Positions 12,661 to 24,142 of a DNA stretch of 64,000 nucleotides are shown one piece after another. The stretch covers positions 27,510,280-27,574,279 of the forward strand of contig CM072159.1 in the NCBI GenBank assembly GCA_036850595.1, written 5' to 3'. Source of the stretch: Rhyacichthys aspro (taxonomy: Eukaryota; Chordata; Actinopteri; Gobiiformes; Rhyacichthyidae). A program made the translations under genes and the position numbers. Each line of letters opens with the position of its first letter. Positions within the stretch are counted from its first letter, which is position 1. The notes under the pieces were generated by a model. It searched no databases, was not told the DNA's origin, and was given only the letters and a program-made list of their open reading frames with translations.

Positions 12661-14839
12661 TGTCAATTGTTTATGAAGTATCCGTAAACTGCTGCTGTAA
12701 ATGTTTTTGTTTTATTACCAGCTTTATGAGCATTTAAATCTGCGAGTTTTGCCATTTTCCTGCATTTTAGGGACTCCACAAAACCACATGTTCTGATTGT
12801 TTTAATGCAACAGAGAGAGTAAATGGACTATTTTAATTTATGAAGTAAAAGCTGTAAGATGCCAAAACACAAACACAGGCCCATATCAAAACTATCTGCA
12901 TTCACACTCACTTACGTCAGTCCAGAGCACCACAAGAACACCTTCGTCCTGACCTCCATAAGACTGTATCAATCAGTTCTAACAAATGAGTTTACCCTCT
13001 GGGATTAATTAAAAAGTTGAACTGAACTGAAAAGATTTGGCCGAGCAGCTTTAAATCGAACTGAGGTGTGACCAAATGTAAAAGCTGAAGGTTAGTCCTG
13101 ACATGTAATCTTTGTTATTGGTACTTTTAATCTGCAAAAGGCGACATTTGTGATTCAGAAATCCCAGCTCGTATCATTATCTCAATTTTCAACACAGTTT
13201 AAGCATATTTCTTTCTGATATGGCGTAACCTTTGATCAGAATACGTCCTGACTCTTTGTGTAAACCCAGATGAACGGCACGTGCTCAGACCTCAGTCTTC
13301 TCACAGACATTTGAAACTGTGTAGATGGAGCCCAGTGTTTGGAAACATAGCAAGCTTCGGGGGAATTTCCTAAGAAAGGCGTGATGTGCTGAGCTGGAAA
13401 ATCACAGAAACAGGAACACTCAGAGTCCATTAAAAAGTTGAGACTGACACTTTTGCCTGCAGGTGAGAAAAACGCACCGCTTCTCTAGAAAAGGACAAGG
13501 TTCAGTAAAGGCTGCGGCAATAAAACAGATTGATTTCCAGCGCAGTGGGAGAGGAACAGCGGGCTTCAGCACACAGGGTCCCGGGCTGGTTTTAGCGTCA
13601 GAAACTACAGTGTTCTCTCAGTATCCATGCTCACGGCGTATATTTGTGGATTAGAGATGTCCTGAGCTGCCCCTCACACCCCTGTACTGTTTCTGTCTCT
13701 GTGTCATCATCTTTACCTTTGTCAGGGAGTCTCTGAGTAATGCACAAGAGGAGGCAGGTCACGTAAGGCTAAACATCCTCTACTGTCCGTATGAACCAAA
13801 ACACATCGAATCTATTGAGTCTTTTCAACTGGAGTGCTTATATTAAACCTAATTACTGTGTGTTTTATAGATTTTTTCAAAATTACTATATCATTTTGAC
13901 AACTAAAACTCCAGCAGAGACCACACTACATCTGATCCTTCATTAACTATTGACCAATCACAGCAGACTCAGGTTGAACCACTCCGTCTGAGACTATCCC
14001 GAGGATGAGGGAAGGAACTATTTCTACTTTGAAAAATATCCAGATGCTTTCCTCTTTCAACCTTTTTATGGCATTTAAATCTTTGGGCTGTGGTCATGCA
14101 AACTTTGAGTCAAATTGGATTATATTTATGACATTTACGACATTACAGAAACAAATATTACTAATTATTTCTGCTTCCAATCCCATTGATGTTAGTTTTC
14201 TCACTTTTACCAAGAATATTTCTGGAGCGTTCATGGGTAAAATGTGAAGAAAGCCCAGGTGCCTCAACACTTCTCTTCAACATTGTCACTTGTGCTTGTT
14301 GCGTAACCACGGTGACAGTGAGTTCCCTCAGAGATTTGGTGGAGCGTCTGAAAGCTGAGCGCGGTATTTAGACTTACCGCTGTCATGACGGGAACTCCAT
14401 CCAGCTGCAGTGGAAGTGGCAGGGAGGTGTTCGGGAATCGCCTAAAGGAATTCGTTGGAGTAATATACTGTGTCTCTTCTCGACTTACACGGTGCCATTT
14501 CTCAGGAGCCGACCTCGAGCTGACTCTGAGGGGGTTATTATTGTGTCATGTCCAGGAACCATCAAAATGACTTCGAGGCCACATAATTTAGGAGTAAAAA
14601 ATGATGTTGCTTTATGTTCATGGGCTACATTTTTCATTTATTAAGATAAGGATAATAAGACACATAGAGAGGTTGCAGCTTGGGCTAATTAGACAAACTT
14701 TCCAAAAAATAAATATACTGTAACAAAGAATTTGGTAAAGAATATTAAGTAAAGCCAACAATAACAACCACAGAACCATTTTATTGTTGTTCTTAATTGT
14801 TGTTTTGGAGTATTTTAATGATTATATATCCTATTGTGT

Positions 14840-14946
14840 TTTTTATGTATGTTGTAAGGCGACCTTCAGTGTCTAGAAAGGCGCGTTATAAATAAAATGT
14901 ATTATTATTATTATTATTGTTATTATTTATTTATTCATTCATTTAT
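14840..14946 (+). repeat. Retroelement 3' tail with (ATT)n
   Basis: GTTGTAAGGCGACCTTCAGT, GTCTAGAAAGGCGC.TTATAAATAAAATG and then (TTA)n TTATTTATTTATTCATTC. This is the common teleost SINE/LINE 3' end (GCGACCTTGGGTG..TTGAAAGGCGCTATATAAATAAAATG) with its simple tail. Confidence 0.6.
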
Positions 14947-15311
14947 CCTTGTTCAAAGTCATATGGGGCTGGTCTGTCCCTGAGTATTTGTAAATACTGC
15001 TGAAATAATTAAATTAACTAAAGGACAAAATACTAATACATAGGACTAATAGAATTATGATCTCTATTGTAAAGAATATATTACACAAAAAAATGCGTAT
15101 AAAAATACGTATAGAGTATATTTCTGATGCATATTTCATACCCATAAGCCAGTCATTGTGTTGTGTAAAAGGATTAGTAAGAATTAAAGCGAGATGTAGA
15201 ATGGCCTCATATCTGGAGCTGGTCCTATTTTACTGCTGTGTTTGTGCCTGAGTCACATGACCACAACATCACACGGTGGATATGGGACACTCTCAGTCCC
15301 TGATGTGCCTC

Positions 15312-15386
15312 TGACGTCATGTGACTCTTAAAGTATGAATGGATCCAGGATGCTGCCTAAAGGAGGAGCCACCAGCCTCGGCCAAT
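15312..15386. promoter_or_regulatory. CRE palindrome and CCAAT box in intergenic DNA
   Basis: A full cAMP-response palindrome TGACGTCA at 15312..15319 is followed by GGCCAATCAG (CCAAT at 15382..15386). I see no gene attached on either strand, so this may be a distal element or chance. Confidence 0.2.
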
Positions 15387-16027
15387 CAGCAGCCTTCTTC
15401 TTCAGGCTTATGTAACCTGAGCCTGACATCTCTGCCTTTCATGGATGCTGCGTAAAAAAATACTCAGTTTAAACAAGTGCCACACCAGTATTTAGAAGGA
15501 AAAGCCCAGTGAACAGGTCTTTAATCGGAATAATGTAGTTTATTTCATCTGCAGAATGTGGAGCAGCAGAGAAACACCTGCTGTAATGTATAATGCCTGT
15601 GAGTGGGCGACAGCTGTGGAGCTCCATCTGTCTGTGGAACAGTCGCGTGAAAAAGTGCCTTGAAGTCACGCTTTTCAACTTGTCTTGTGAATATTCAATT
15701 GGACTTGAACTAAACAGCTGTGAATTAAAGCACATTTTGAGTGATTCTAATTGTTCATGTGCCCTTTGGTTTCTACTTCATTTAACATTGTTTTTATTAA
15801 TACTGGCCTCTAGTAACTTGCTTTATTTGCTCAGCTTATAAAGACTTGTGCTTCTAAAAAAGATCTATATTTATTTTATTTATTTATACAGTTTAAAGTG
15901 TTATAATGTGAAATAGATCAAGGGGATTTTACGTATTGTTTGTCTAAGTGGTGCTACCCAAAACCTTTCGAGGAGGAAACAGATTAAATATATGAGTTAA
16001 AAATTAAAGGAACATAAAACAGGATTT

Positions 16028-16235
16028 ATGCATGTCTTTCGCAATGATGTTACCGGGGAACACACTGTATGCTGGGAAATTTCAAACCCCTTCGTTTCAA
16101 GTGAGGTCCCTGAACATCTCTGGTTGGAGGGGTGTGTAGCCCCTCCCCTCGATCCAGAAGAGAATACCCCAACGCCTCTCGTGAACACAGAACCGAGGGG
16201 CAGGGCTGAGGGGTAGAAATGGGATTGTGTCGTGG
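16028..16235. repeat. Probable DNA-transposon fragment
   Basis: CTGTATGCTGGGAAATTTCA, then CCCCTCCCCTCGATCCAGAA and GAGGGGCAGGGCTGAGGGGTAGAAATGGGATTG resemble a GC-rich teleost DNA-transposon remnant (AGGGGCAGGGGTGAGGGGTAGAAATGGGATTGGG). Short frames on both strands arise from it. It is recognised from memory only. Confidence 0.35.
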
Positions 16236-16333
16236 AGTCCGCTTGTCCTCTACCTTGGGCTCTTTTCAGATTTGGTTTCCTTCTTCTCTGAACTGACACA
16301 GAGTGAAGGCATGTGAGTGAAAGGTAGAGAATA

Positions 16334-16367
16334 ATGAATGAATAAATGAATAAATGAATAAACAAAT
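16334..16367 (+). repeat. (GAATAAAT)n microsatellite
   Basis: ATGAATGAATAAATGAATAAATGAATAAACAAATG. Simple sequence. Confidence 0.8.
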
Positions 16368-18860
16368 GTTCTACAAGTGAGTAACTGTAGGTGCCTTGAT
16401 ACAAAATGCTCAAAAGTGTTACTTGATGTTTGACCCGAGGACAGTTTTCGGCAACCCATTTAGCAGCATCAGTGTGACCTCATGTAGTCTCTGTGTTTGG
16501 TGTTGTATTAAAGATAGAAGGGTGTAAAAATAGTGCATGTGCTGCCCTTCGGTGGCGCGTGAGGGGCTCCAGTGTTCAGGCCTCGGGCTCCAGAAAGTCA
16601 CTAGAGGGTGACTCACAGATGCTTTTCTCGTGGAGGCATTCCCCAAACGGCTTTACACCAATTAGGATTCCTCAGGGAGTTGGGGGTGTGGTTTTTGGCT
16701 GTGTTAGCTTCTCTAATTACTCCATTTGTGCCTACAATACAGATTCCCATCTCACTTCAAGTTCCCGTCCAATAAAACTGGCTTTATTAAAGGTATTAAA
16801 CGTGCGGTATGTTTTTGGCAGCAGTTGTTGGTGAAACTTCTTTTTGGTGCAGAAATGTCTATGTTGTGTATGTTAGTGTTCAGTTAGTCTGACGTTTGCC
16901 TTTTGTTTTTTGTGTAGTCTTTGTAGAAGGTTACTAACGACAAAAAATGTTGTTGTTTATGGCTAAAAACAGTTGGTGTATCCTGATCCCAGTTTGATTT
17001 CCAGGGGGTGGGACTAATGGATGCAGATGATTTAAATCAGAGAAATGATCAACCTGATACAAGCAATACAACAAGAATAGTTTCACTTCTGACTCATGGC
17101 ATAAAGCCCGCCCCGTTTTAGAGAAATGATTATAATTGGTTGATGTTGTTGAGCTCGGGTGGAGGACAGGCTCAGTGGGTGGGGTTACTGACCCACTTGA
17201 CCTCGCCAAGAAACTCGGTTGATCTGGCAGGTCACACTAAAAAACAGTAGCTCACTTTACGCTGGAGAGAGTATTTATTACATGCTCGCGTTGGCTGAAA
17301 GTTAATAAGGTTATTTCTGACTGAAGCAAAAAAAGAGACTAAGATAAGATTCTCGCATGATTTGTCAGTTCATGAAACTGATTTGAGGACAAAGTGACGT
17401 AAAAGTAAAGAAACTAATAACTCCTTCCACTCAGAACTTTAAATGTTTATTTCAGGACAAATACAGAGAGTATTTCCAGCTCCACCCTTTTGACCTGATT
17501 ATTTGTACGTGCTATTGTTAAACTGGAGTCAATTACATGACATAACATAATTATAGACCGGCCTATTTACTCTAAATTACTGTCTTTCAGTGTGTCACAT
17601 AAATGAAGTGAATCCTATCTTAAACAATCAGCCTCTGTAATTGTCCCATTACAGGCTGCAGGTGATTAACACTGACTGTATTCCTGGAAATGTCGCGGCT
17701 GCACAGAGTGGCACAGTTAATCCTGGTGAGAGGCAAATAAAAGGAGACATCAAAGTGAGGCATGGGTTAAGACCAGGGCAATGGAAGAGATGGAAAAAAG
17801 AGGATTTTATGGGAAAGCAGTGAACGTCATGAAATATTCAAAAACAAAAAGGCTGCAGGAAGAGAGCTATGCTTTTACTTTTGCCTCAAGATGCATTTTA
17901 TTTTTTGGTAGTAGGACAGATGGACAAGATGGGCCGTCATTTTTCTTCGGGTTAATGTGTCAGATTCATATTCAGCTGCTGTAGTCTGCTCAATGAGTCA
18001 CACTATCAATGTCCTGTGTATCCTGTGTGTATGCATTTCAGCCATGAATCTATTAAACATAATGAGTCACCCTTGGATAAAAGACATTGTGCAGTTTATC
18101 CACAGATTACTTTACTTATGCAGCTTCCATCAGAGGCTGCTGCTCTCCGATGTTGTGTAACCAGATGTGCATTAACCATGTGTTGAAATGTGACCTGCAT
18201 TCTCATTCAGTGATGCTCAGGCTCAGCCTCAGCCTCTGTCTCTCCTTTACAGACACGTAGCTGCTGTCATATTCACACAGACTATGAGCTGATGCATCTG
18301 AGCAACACTATACAGCTTTGAACAAATGTGTTATCAGGTCCAAAAACCACACATCGCACCTTCAGAACAGACCAAACCACTTCCTGTTTTCAGCTCAACC
18401 AAACTAGAATTTATCATAAGCGCACGTCACTTAAATCAAACACATAAATAAACAAAACCCACATGGAGCTATTTATTCTGACCTGGTACTGAAATGTTGT
18501 TTAATGTTACTATGGAAACTGTGATTTGTAATGTTGACATATAATAAGACAAAAAAAAGTTTTAGAAATGTATTTTTGAATACATTTAGTCAGGGTAAAA
18601 GTGCGTGTCATGGCTTTAAGTCGCTGATCTCACGGTCGTTCAACCAAAAATTTCCTGTGACAAATATGTGACAGTGGATATAGACTTCTGCTGTGACCTG
18701 TATTAAAGCCACTGTGTAACTTTTAGAATAAAATATATTCCCTTAATTAAGATCATTAAAAATATAGTTCCCCATGAGATACATATTAAGTAGTAACAAT
18801 CCCATAAGAGTTCGAAGCACTTTATATCTGTAATGAGGCACAAATCCAAAAATAGGAATG

Positions 18861-18894
18861 TAGTATTAGTAGTATTAGTAGTAGTAGTAGTAGT
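18861..18894 (+). repeat. (TAG)n microsatellite
   Basis: TAGTATTAGTAGTATTAG followed by uninterrupted TAG units. Simple sequence. Confidence 0.85.
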
Positions 18895-19611
18895 GGGTGC
18901 AGAGTAAATACGTCTTTTCTGCAGGTCGTCCCTGTGTTACTGTGAGCTCTAAAGTCATTACATAGAGCAGCTGTAACGAACACAGTTGTGAACATGTCTG
19001 TTTTGAACTTCAGAGGAGTCATGACCTTTGTGTCACTGGAGGTCAAACTGTCTTCAGATCCTTGACTTTGAAATGAACACCTCCCACAGTGACATTGACA
19101 TTTGGGACACTGAGAGTAAATGTCCCACATAAAGATAAACGTTATTATTTCTTGTGCAATATTTGCCCCAGACACAATTCATACAGCGCCACATTGATCT
19201 CCCATCCAGACAGATTATTTTTGTCAAAGTATACCTTTAGAGCCAAATAGACAGTTACCTAAGCTCTTTGTGGCAGCGAGCTCGGAGCGTGTGGGAACAT
19301 TACAGTCTGGTGTTACATGTCAGCAGCAGACGAGAGCTCGACAGAAACAGGACGCACCGTTTTATCTGCTCTGGCCTAAAGCTGTGTGAACATTAGGCCA
19401 GAAATATGGCTTTGGCCGTTACATCCTGAGACGCCAATTTGAACAGACGTGTTATGTAAGAGTCAGTGTGACGTGGGTTTTAGCACCAGTTTAGTCGAAT
19501 ACATCCTGGACTCATACCCTGGAAAATATACAGCTCTACAAAAACAAACAGGGTTCACATGGAAACATCTTTTGTTTGGTTTGCTGTGTGCCTTACATTT
19601 GCTAAAACAAG

Positions 19612-19737
19612 ATGATTCGGCAGAAGGCTACCAACTGACAACGTGTGTGTGCTGTCAGTGAGTAGGTAGAGAACATGAGCAAGTGACTTAATATTATAGT
19701 TGCAGTATTTATATGAGCATTTAGGCACCAGCTTTTA
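19612..19737 (+). repeat. Dispersed repeat (GTGTGCTGTCAGTGAGT family), copy 1
   Basis: GGCTACCAACTGACAACGTG, then TGTGTGCTGTCAGTGAGTAG, GTAGAGAACAT.AGCAAGTG.CTTAATATT and ATATGAGCATTTAGGC. The same ordered blocks recur at 26303..26412, 26640..26757 and 52578..52690, always on the plus strand. The family is not recognised. Confidence 0.6.
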
Positions 19738-19794
19738 GCCTCTATGTTTTTGCTTGGACCTATTCTTCTCAAGAGTGTACTAAATCCTTTACAG

Positions 19795-20285
19795 CAGTGG
19801 TGTCAAACTCAAAGTGTTGAGGGGCCACGATACTTCATAAGAATCCTTTCAGGGGCCGAAGATGGAGACACTTGACAAGCTTTTATTAAATTTTAAATGG
19901 AAGGTTTCATCTTTATTTAAGTTGAAAAAAAGTTATCTTTAACATTAATTTCCTCCTTTTATGGAAACAAATTTTAGTTGGTTTCGAGCAGGCTTTATAT
20001 GCATTTGAACTGGTTTTATATGGATCTGGACTGATTTTATTTGGATTTAAATATGTTTTAGATGAATCTGGACAGGTTTAATTTGGATCTGAACAGGTTT
20101 TATTTTGATTTGGACAGGTTTTAAATGGATTTGAACAGGTTTTATTTGGATTTGAATAGGTTTAAGGAGGATTTGAACAGATTTATTTGGATTCCAGTAA
20201 AAACGTGGTGCCAAAAATCTCACCCAGTCAATGCATTGGAGGGCCACTTAAAGCACTGCAAAGGGCCTTGAGTTTGACATGTGGG
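19795..20285. mobile_element. 491-bp hAT-like non-autonomous element
   Basis: It starts CAGTGGTGTCAAACTCAAAG, the standard hAT (Charlie-like) end, and finishes GGGCCTTGAGTTTGACATGTGGG. It is flanked by 8-bp near-identical direct repeats, CTTTACAG (19787..19794) and CTTTACTG (20286..20293), the target size of hAT elements. GGGGCC blocks lie next to both ends. The interior is a 21-bp tandem array. No transposase frame. Confidence 0.75.
19969..20199. repeat. 21-bp minisatellite, 11 copies, inside the hAT-like element
   Basis: Eleven consecutive 21-base units of the form AGGTTTTATTTGGATTTGAAC, with no change of length from 19969 to 20199. Being a multiple of three it gives a heptad-like peptide (KPVQIQI) on the minus strand, which explains a 66-codon frame there. 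That frame has no sign of being a gene. Confidence 0.85.
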
Positions 20286-20531
20286 CTTTACTGTGATTGG
20301 GAGTCACTTCTTTAATGCTGCTCCTCATTTTCCCAAAGTGGAACGCTGCTGTGCTCAAATCTCCACTAGATTCACTTGTTTCTTATCTCTAGTGTAAATT
20401 CTAAAAAAATAATGTCTTTTATGCTCCTTTCTATGACATTTCTCACAGATATCAGCCTCAACAAGCACCACTCCATTTTTTTGGCTCATTATCGAATTAA
20501 AAAGACAAGACACAGTGCTCTCTTTCACATT

Positions 20532-20537
20532 TTTATT
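20532..20537 (-). terminator. slc38a4: Candidate distal poly(A) signal of slc38a4
   Basis: AATAAA on the minus strand, in the context GAACAATAAAAATGTG. It is the most distal of the candidates I noted before clearly intergenic, repeat-dominated DNA (hAT-like element at 19795..20285). Nearer candidates are 21284..21289 and 21091..21096. Confidence 0.35.
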
Positions 20538-22530
20538 GTTCATCATAACGAAACAGCTTCACTGATACAAAAACATCCCCTTCGTTTTGGGTAAAAATAC
20601 AAACGTGAATGTTCAGCCTGATCCACAGGAAACAGAGAAACAGCGAGCCCATGCTTCTCCACTGAGGCTGAGGCTCCATAGAAAAATAAGGCAGGTGGCT
20701 CTGTACAACTATCTCTAAACACTGTCTACAGCGGGCCGGGGGCCGCTCTCATGAGGCCCACTCACCTCAACAGTATATATACACACAGTATATACAGTCT
20801 GACAGCATTGTACAGCTCGGCTCATTTAAGCAACAGGAGAGGACAGGTGAAGTCGATGACAGAGAAGAAAGGTGTTCAGGGGCAATACCTGAGATGCTAA
20901 AGGGGCAGAAGGGTCGTGCTCTGGGTCGTCCTGCTGAGTGTAAACGAGCCACTGACAAGATACAACCCAATCTAAAGAAAAGGTCCAGTTGCGCTACTCT
21001 TTATTAATCATTAATGCTTATTGAACAAATGCTAGGTCTTGTAATGCCTTGAATTTAAATTGAGTGTTTGCTGATGATCACCAAAGAATGTTTATTTAAC
21101 CAGTGCTTAATTTCTGTGTGTTTCTGTGTAGACCTGACATTAACATGCATCTCTATATCCAAATGGGACCGAATCTCACTTCTAGCTCAATTTTAATTAA
21201 CCCACTTATTGTATATAAAGGTCATCTGTGAACAATTTTAAAATTGACGCCACAATGTATTAGCTGAATAAAGATGTATTTGTTTTATTTTATATAAGGG
21301 TAATACAGTTAGTGGTAGGGTCACAACTGGCCTAGAATACAGTGCCCTGTAAAAAAATTATGTTAAAATGAATGATTAAAGAGCTGTGGTTGCCAGGTTT
21401 TTATCTCAAAAGACATGGTTCCTATTTGTCATTATGGCTGTTAAAATGCTATATATAGTGTTGTAAAAGCCATGTTTTTAGATGTTAATCAGCCATATTC
21501 TGTTTCTTAATGGTAATTCACTGCATTTACTAAATTTAAACACTTTTTTGACAATTGTAACTTCTGTGGCTTTTGTGCAATGCTTAATTCTCTTGTAATT
21601 TAAATGTCTATCCAGATTAGTCTAGAGTCTGCACTTTAGTCCTAGGTCTGAACAGGTCCTAATACTAAACACTGAGCAGGAACAAGCCTCGTAGAGCAGA
21701 AGTTAGTAACAGCACTCGGAGATCAGATCTGAGAATTAAACCGAGAAAACATTCATAGTGAACAGTGACTGAGCCGTGTGTAAACCCTTCTGTGAAGCTG
21801 GAAGGTTCAGTTCAAGTAACGTCATTCCTCAAGTAAAACCTCACCAAAACCTGATCGATGTGTGACAGCAGTGAACGTCTTGTGAGGCTTGATCTGTACG
21901 ACTTCAGAGCTGCTTTGACACTGATTGCATGTGTTTGTAAAACCAGCCTGAAGTGTAACGGTACTTTTAAAGTGTGACATAGATAGCACTGTTCGTGATA
22001 AAAATCAACACTTGTTAATTTTGGTCAAAGGAGCCAAAAATATGATTTGAATTAGCTTGAAATAAAAATGATAGTCAATAATTCTACAAATATACAAGCT
22101 TAAAATAAAAGAAGAACACTACTGTCATACAGCAAGAGCAAAATCTAATGCACGATATATTTATATATATATATTTACTAAAACAAACAATGGATTGGAG
22201 AAGACTTGTAAAGGCTGAACTTCCCCAACAACCCACTCACATACAGACTGTCAGTGTACCATAAAATAACCATTATTTACAGAGCATATACAAATGTCCA
22301 AAAAGACCAAGTTTGAATCCAAAAACATGCACATAATACACTATTTCATTTGAAATATCTATTTGTTTCATGTACATAGATCCGCAAAGGATCTATAAAT
22401 GTTGTCCACTTTGGCTGGATGTGTTCATGACATGTAACGGCAGCAGGGAGGAGGCGAGGCACCAGTGTCGTGTCGCAGGAGACGTGGGGTTTCAATCGAA
22501 AAGGCACAATGCAAAGAAAATTATGTAGAA

Positions 22531-22709
22531 GCGTGTTTCCATGAAATGGTACAGTATGAGTCAGGCACAGTTTGGTACAGGTCACCCAGAAAGAGGAACT
22601 TTAAACTTTAAAAAGCAGCATTAGAATATGGTCATCCTAGTCATTGACCTTTTGACAACAGAATCTGACCTGTCCCGCCCCAGTACCACACCCCTTCAGT
22701 GGAAACAGC
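22531..22709. mobile_element. Short inverted-repeat element (TGTTTCCA..GGTAC family) in the 3' UTR
   Basis: The left end is GCGTGTTTCCATGAAATGGTAC and the right end GTACCACACCCCTTCAGTGGAAACAGC; inverted, these match in the GTTTCCA and GGTAC blocks. The interior has GTTTGGTACAGGTCACCC, as in the related copies at 47081 and 57567. Confidence 0.5.
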
Positions 22710-24037
22710 ATTTATCAGCAGGGTTGAACCAATCATGTGACAAAATATTTAGGTACAAGTTTAAATTTTAAACTAAGGCTAAAGTTAAAATCAGCTTTGC
22801 ACTGAACTTCATGTTTGTTCTTGTCAGAGGACCCTGACCCTGTGAAAACGCTGCATGACTTTCCGGGAAAAGCAATCATTTTTAGGCTTTCTATTTTTAA
22901 AATATTAAGCAAATATATACGAGCTGTTGTTAAATGGGTTATCAATTGCTATAGCTTAGCCTGAATATCACAAACCTACAAACAAGACTTCAACTTTGAA
23001 AAAAACTAAATTAGCACAGGCACTTTGTTATTTGACATCTTATATGTACTGTAAAACAATACTACAATGCTATTACCTGTACATGTTTAGTATGCAGACT
23101 CAAATACCTTGGGTCCTGTATTTTAAACTAAACAGCTCAGTTCTTATGGCACAGTTGAAATGATTGTTCTTGGTTGTCATAAATGCAGTAACATAATCGA
23201 CTCATACTGGTCGCTTTGTTTCTTAGTTGCATTTTAGAGCTATTCAAAATGACTCATGCAAAAGTAAAGACTAAATTTGCACTTCTGTGTAGTGTCTGCT
23301 TATGTATGTGTCCCAATAACTTCATACAAAAGAGGGCCACATGAGGGTGTATGTTTACTATTACACTCGTCTTTGCACTATAGCCTCTAAGTTAACGTAT
23401 ATTCATCACCGTCATGTGCTCAGTCACATGACCAGGGATGATACCAGCCGACTAGCTGCTTATTTGGCATGCTTTTGATTGTTAGCCTAATCTCGATCTG
23501 AAAATGAACCAAACCTGTTGAGAAAACTGATCAAACTGAGGTTTAGTGGGAAGTTGATTGCTCTAAAGTGAAAGTTAATGCTAGAAGTGCTTTGTTTGTC
23601 TCTGAGAAAGACACATTTTGTTTCCAAGTGTCTTCAAGTGCACGGGAGGTACATAGTCACTGGTGCCACTGATGTTTTATCCTGTCTCTTCATAGTTGGA
23701 TATAATAATCTTGTTCATCAAGGCTTTCTCGTTGATACAGAAGCCATGTTGACTCCTCCCTCTCTAGGGTTTTGATTTTGTGTTGTGTCACATCCTGAAC
23801 GTTACAGCAACAAAGAAAAAAATACAAACCAAGCTAAAAAGTTTTCCTCCAGTGATATGTTTAGGGGAAAAGCTGACGTCTTATCCCGGTGCAGCACGAA
23901 AAGTCAATACTGTAATGTTGTACGACACTGAAAAGAGAGGCCCCTGTTTCTTCCCCGGGTTTAGGGTTCGAGACGGGGCAGACTCCAGAGGTGATTGGGC
24001 TTCGCTGCACTGTTTTAGTTTGACATAAAAGCAGTGT

Positions 24038-24142
24038 TTAGTGACTGCCGCCGGAGCCTGGAGGGTTGTGCACCCAGTCGAGGACGATGAGCGACAAGCT
24101 GCCAATCATGAAGATGATTCCCACCACCAGGAAGATGGCCGC
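24038..24142 (-). CDS. slc38a4: slc38a4 last coding exon (residues 512-545 and stop), TM11
   Basis: It encodes AAIFLVVGIIFMIGSLSLIV, the last membrane segment, then LDWVHNPPGSGGSH and TAA. The C-terminus is short, as in the family (human SNAT4 ends with a similar short Pro-containing tail after DW). The acceptor is CCACAG. The 3' UTR continues downward from 24037. Confidence 0.95.
   Translation of the reverse strand, partial: AAIFLVVGIIFMIGSLSLIVLDWVHNPPGSGGSH

Larger units (their letters stand above)
20532..24037 (-). other. slc38a4: Putative 3' UTR of slc38a4
   Basis: No open frame or splice pattern is seen here, and the region directly follows the slc38a4 stop. AATAAA signals on the minus strand occur at 21284..21289, 21091..21096 and 20532..20537, so the UTR could be about 2.7 to 3.5 kb. 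Long 3' UTRs are usual in this gene family. The last signal is followed on the transcript strand by a TGTG-containing stretch. Pumilio-like UGUANAUA motifs occur at 22274..22281, 20789..20796 and 20776..20783. A short inverted-repeat element (22531..22709) sits inside it. Which site is used cannot be told from sequence. Confidence 0.5.

Noticed and set aside
15997..16413. 138-codon minus-strand frame
   Set aside because: It starts in a (GAATAAAT)n microsatellite (Phe/Ile/His/Ser-rich end) and runs through a probable transposon remnant; no domain is recognisable.
20047..20247. Heptad-repeat protein (KPVQIQI units)
   Set aside because: It is the translation of a 21-bp minisatellite inside a transposon; the periodicity comes from the DNA repeat.
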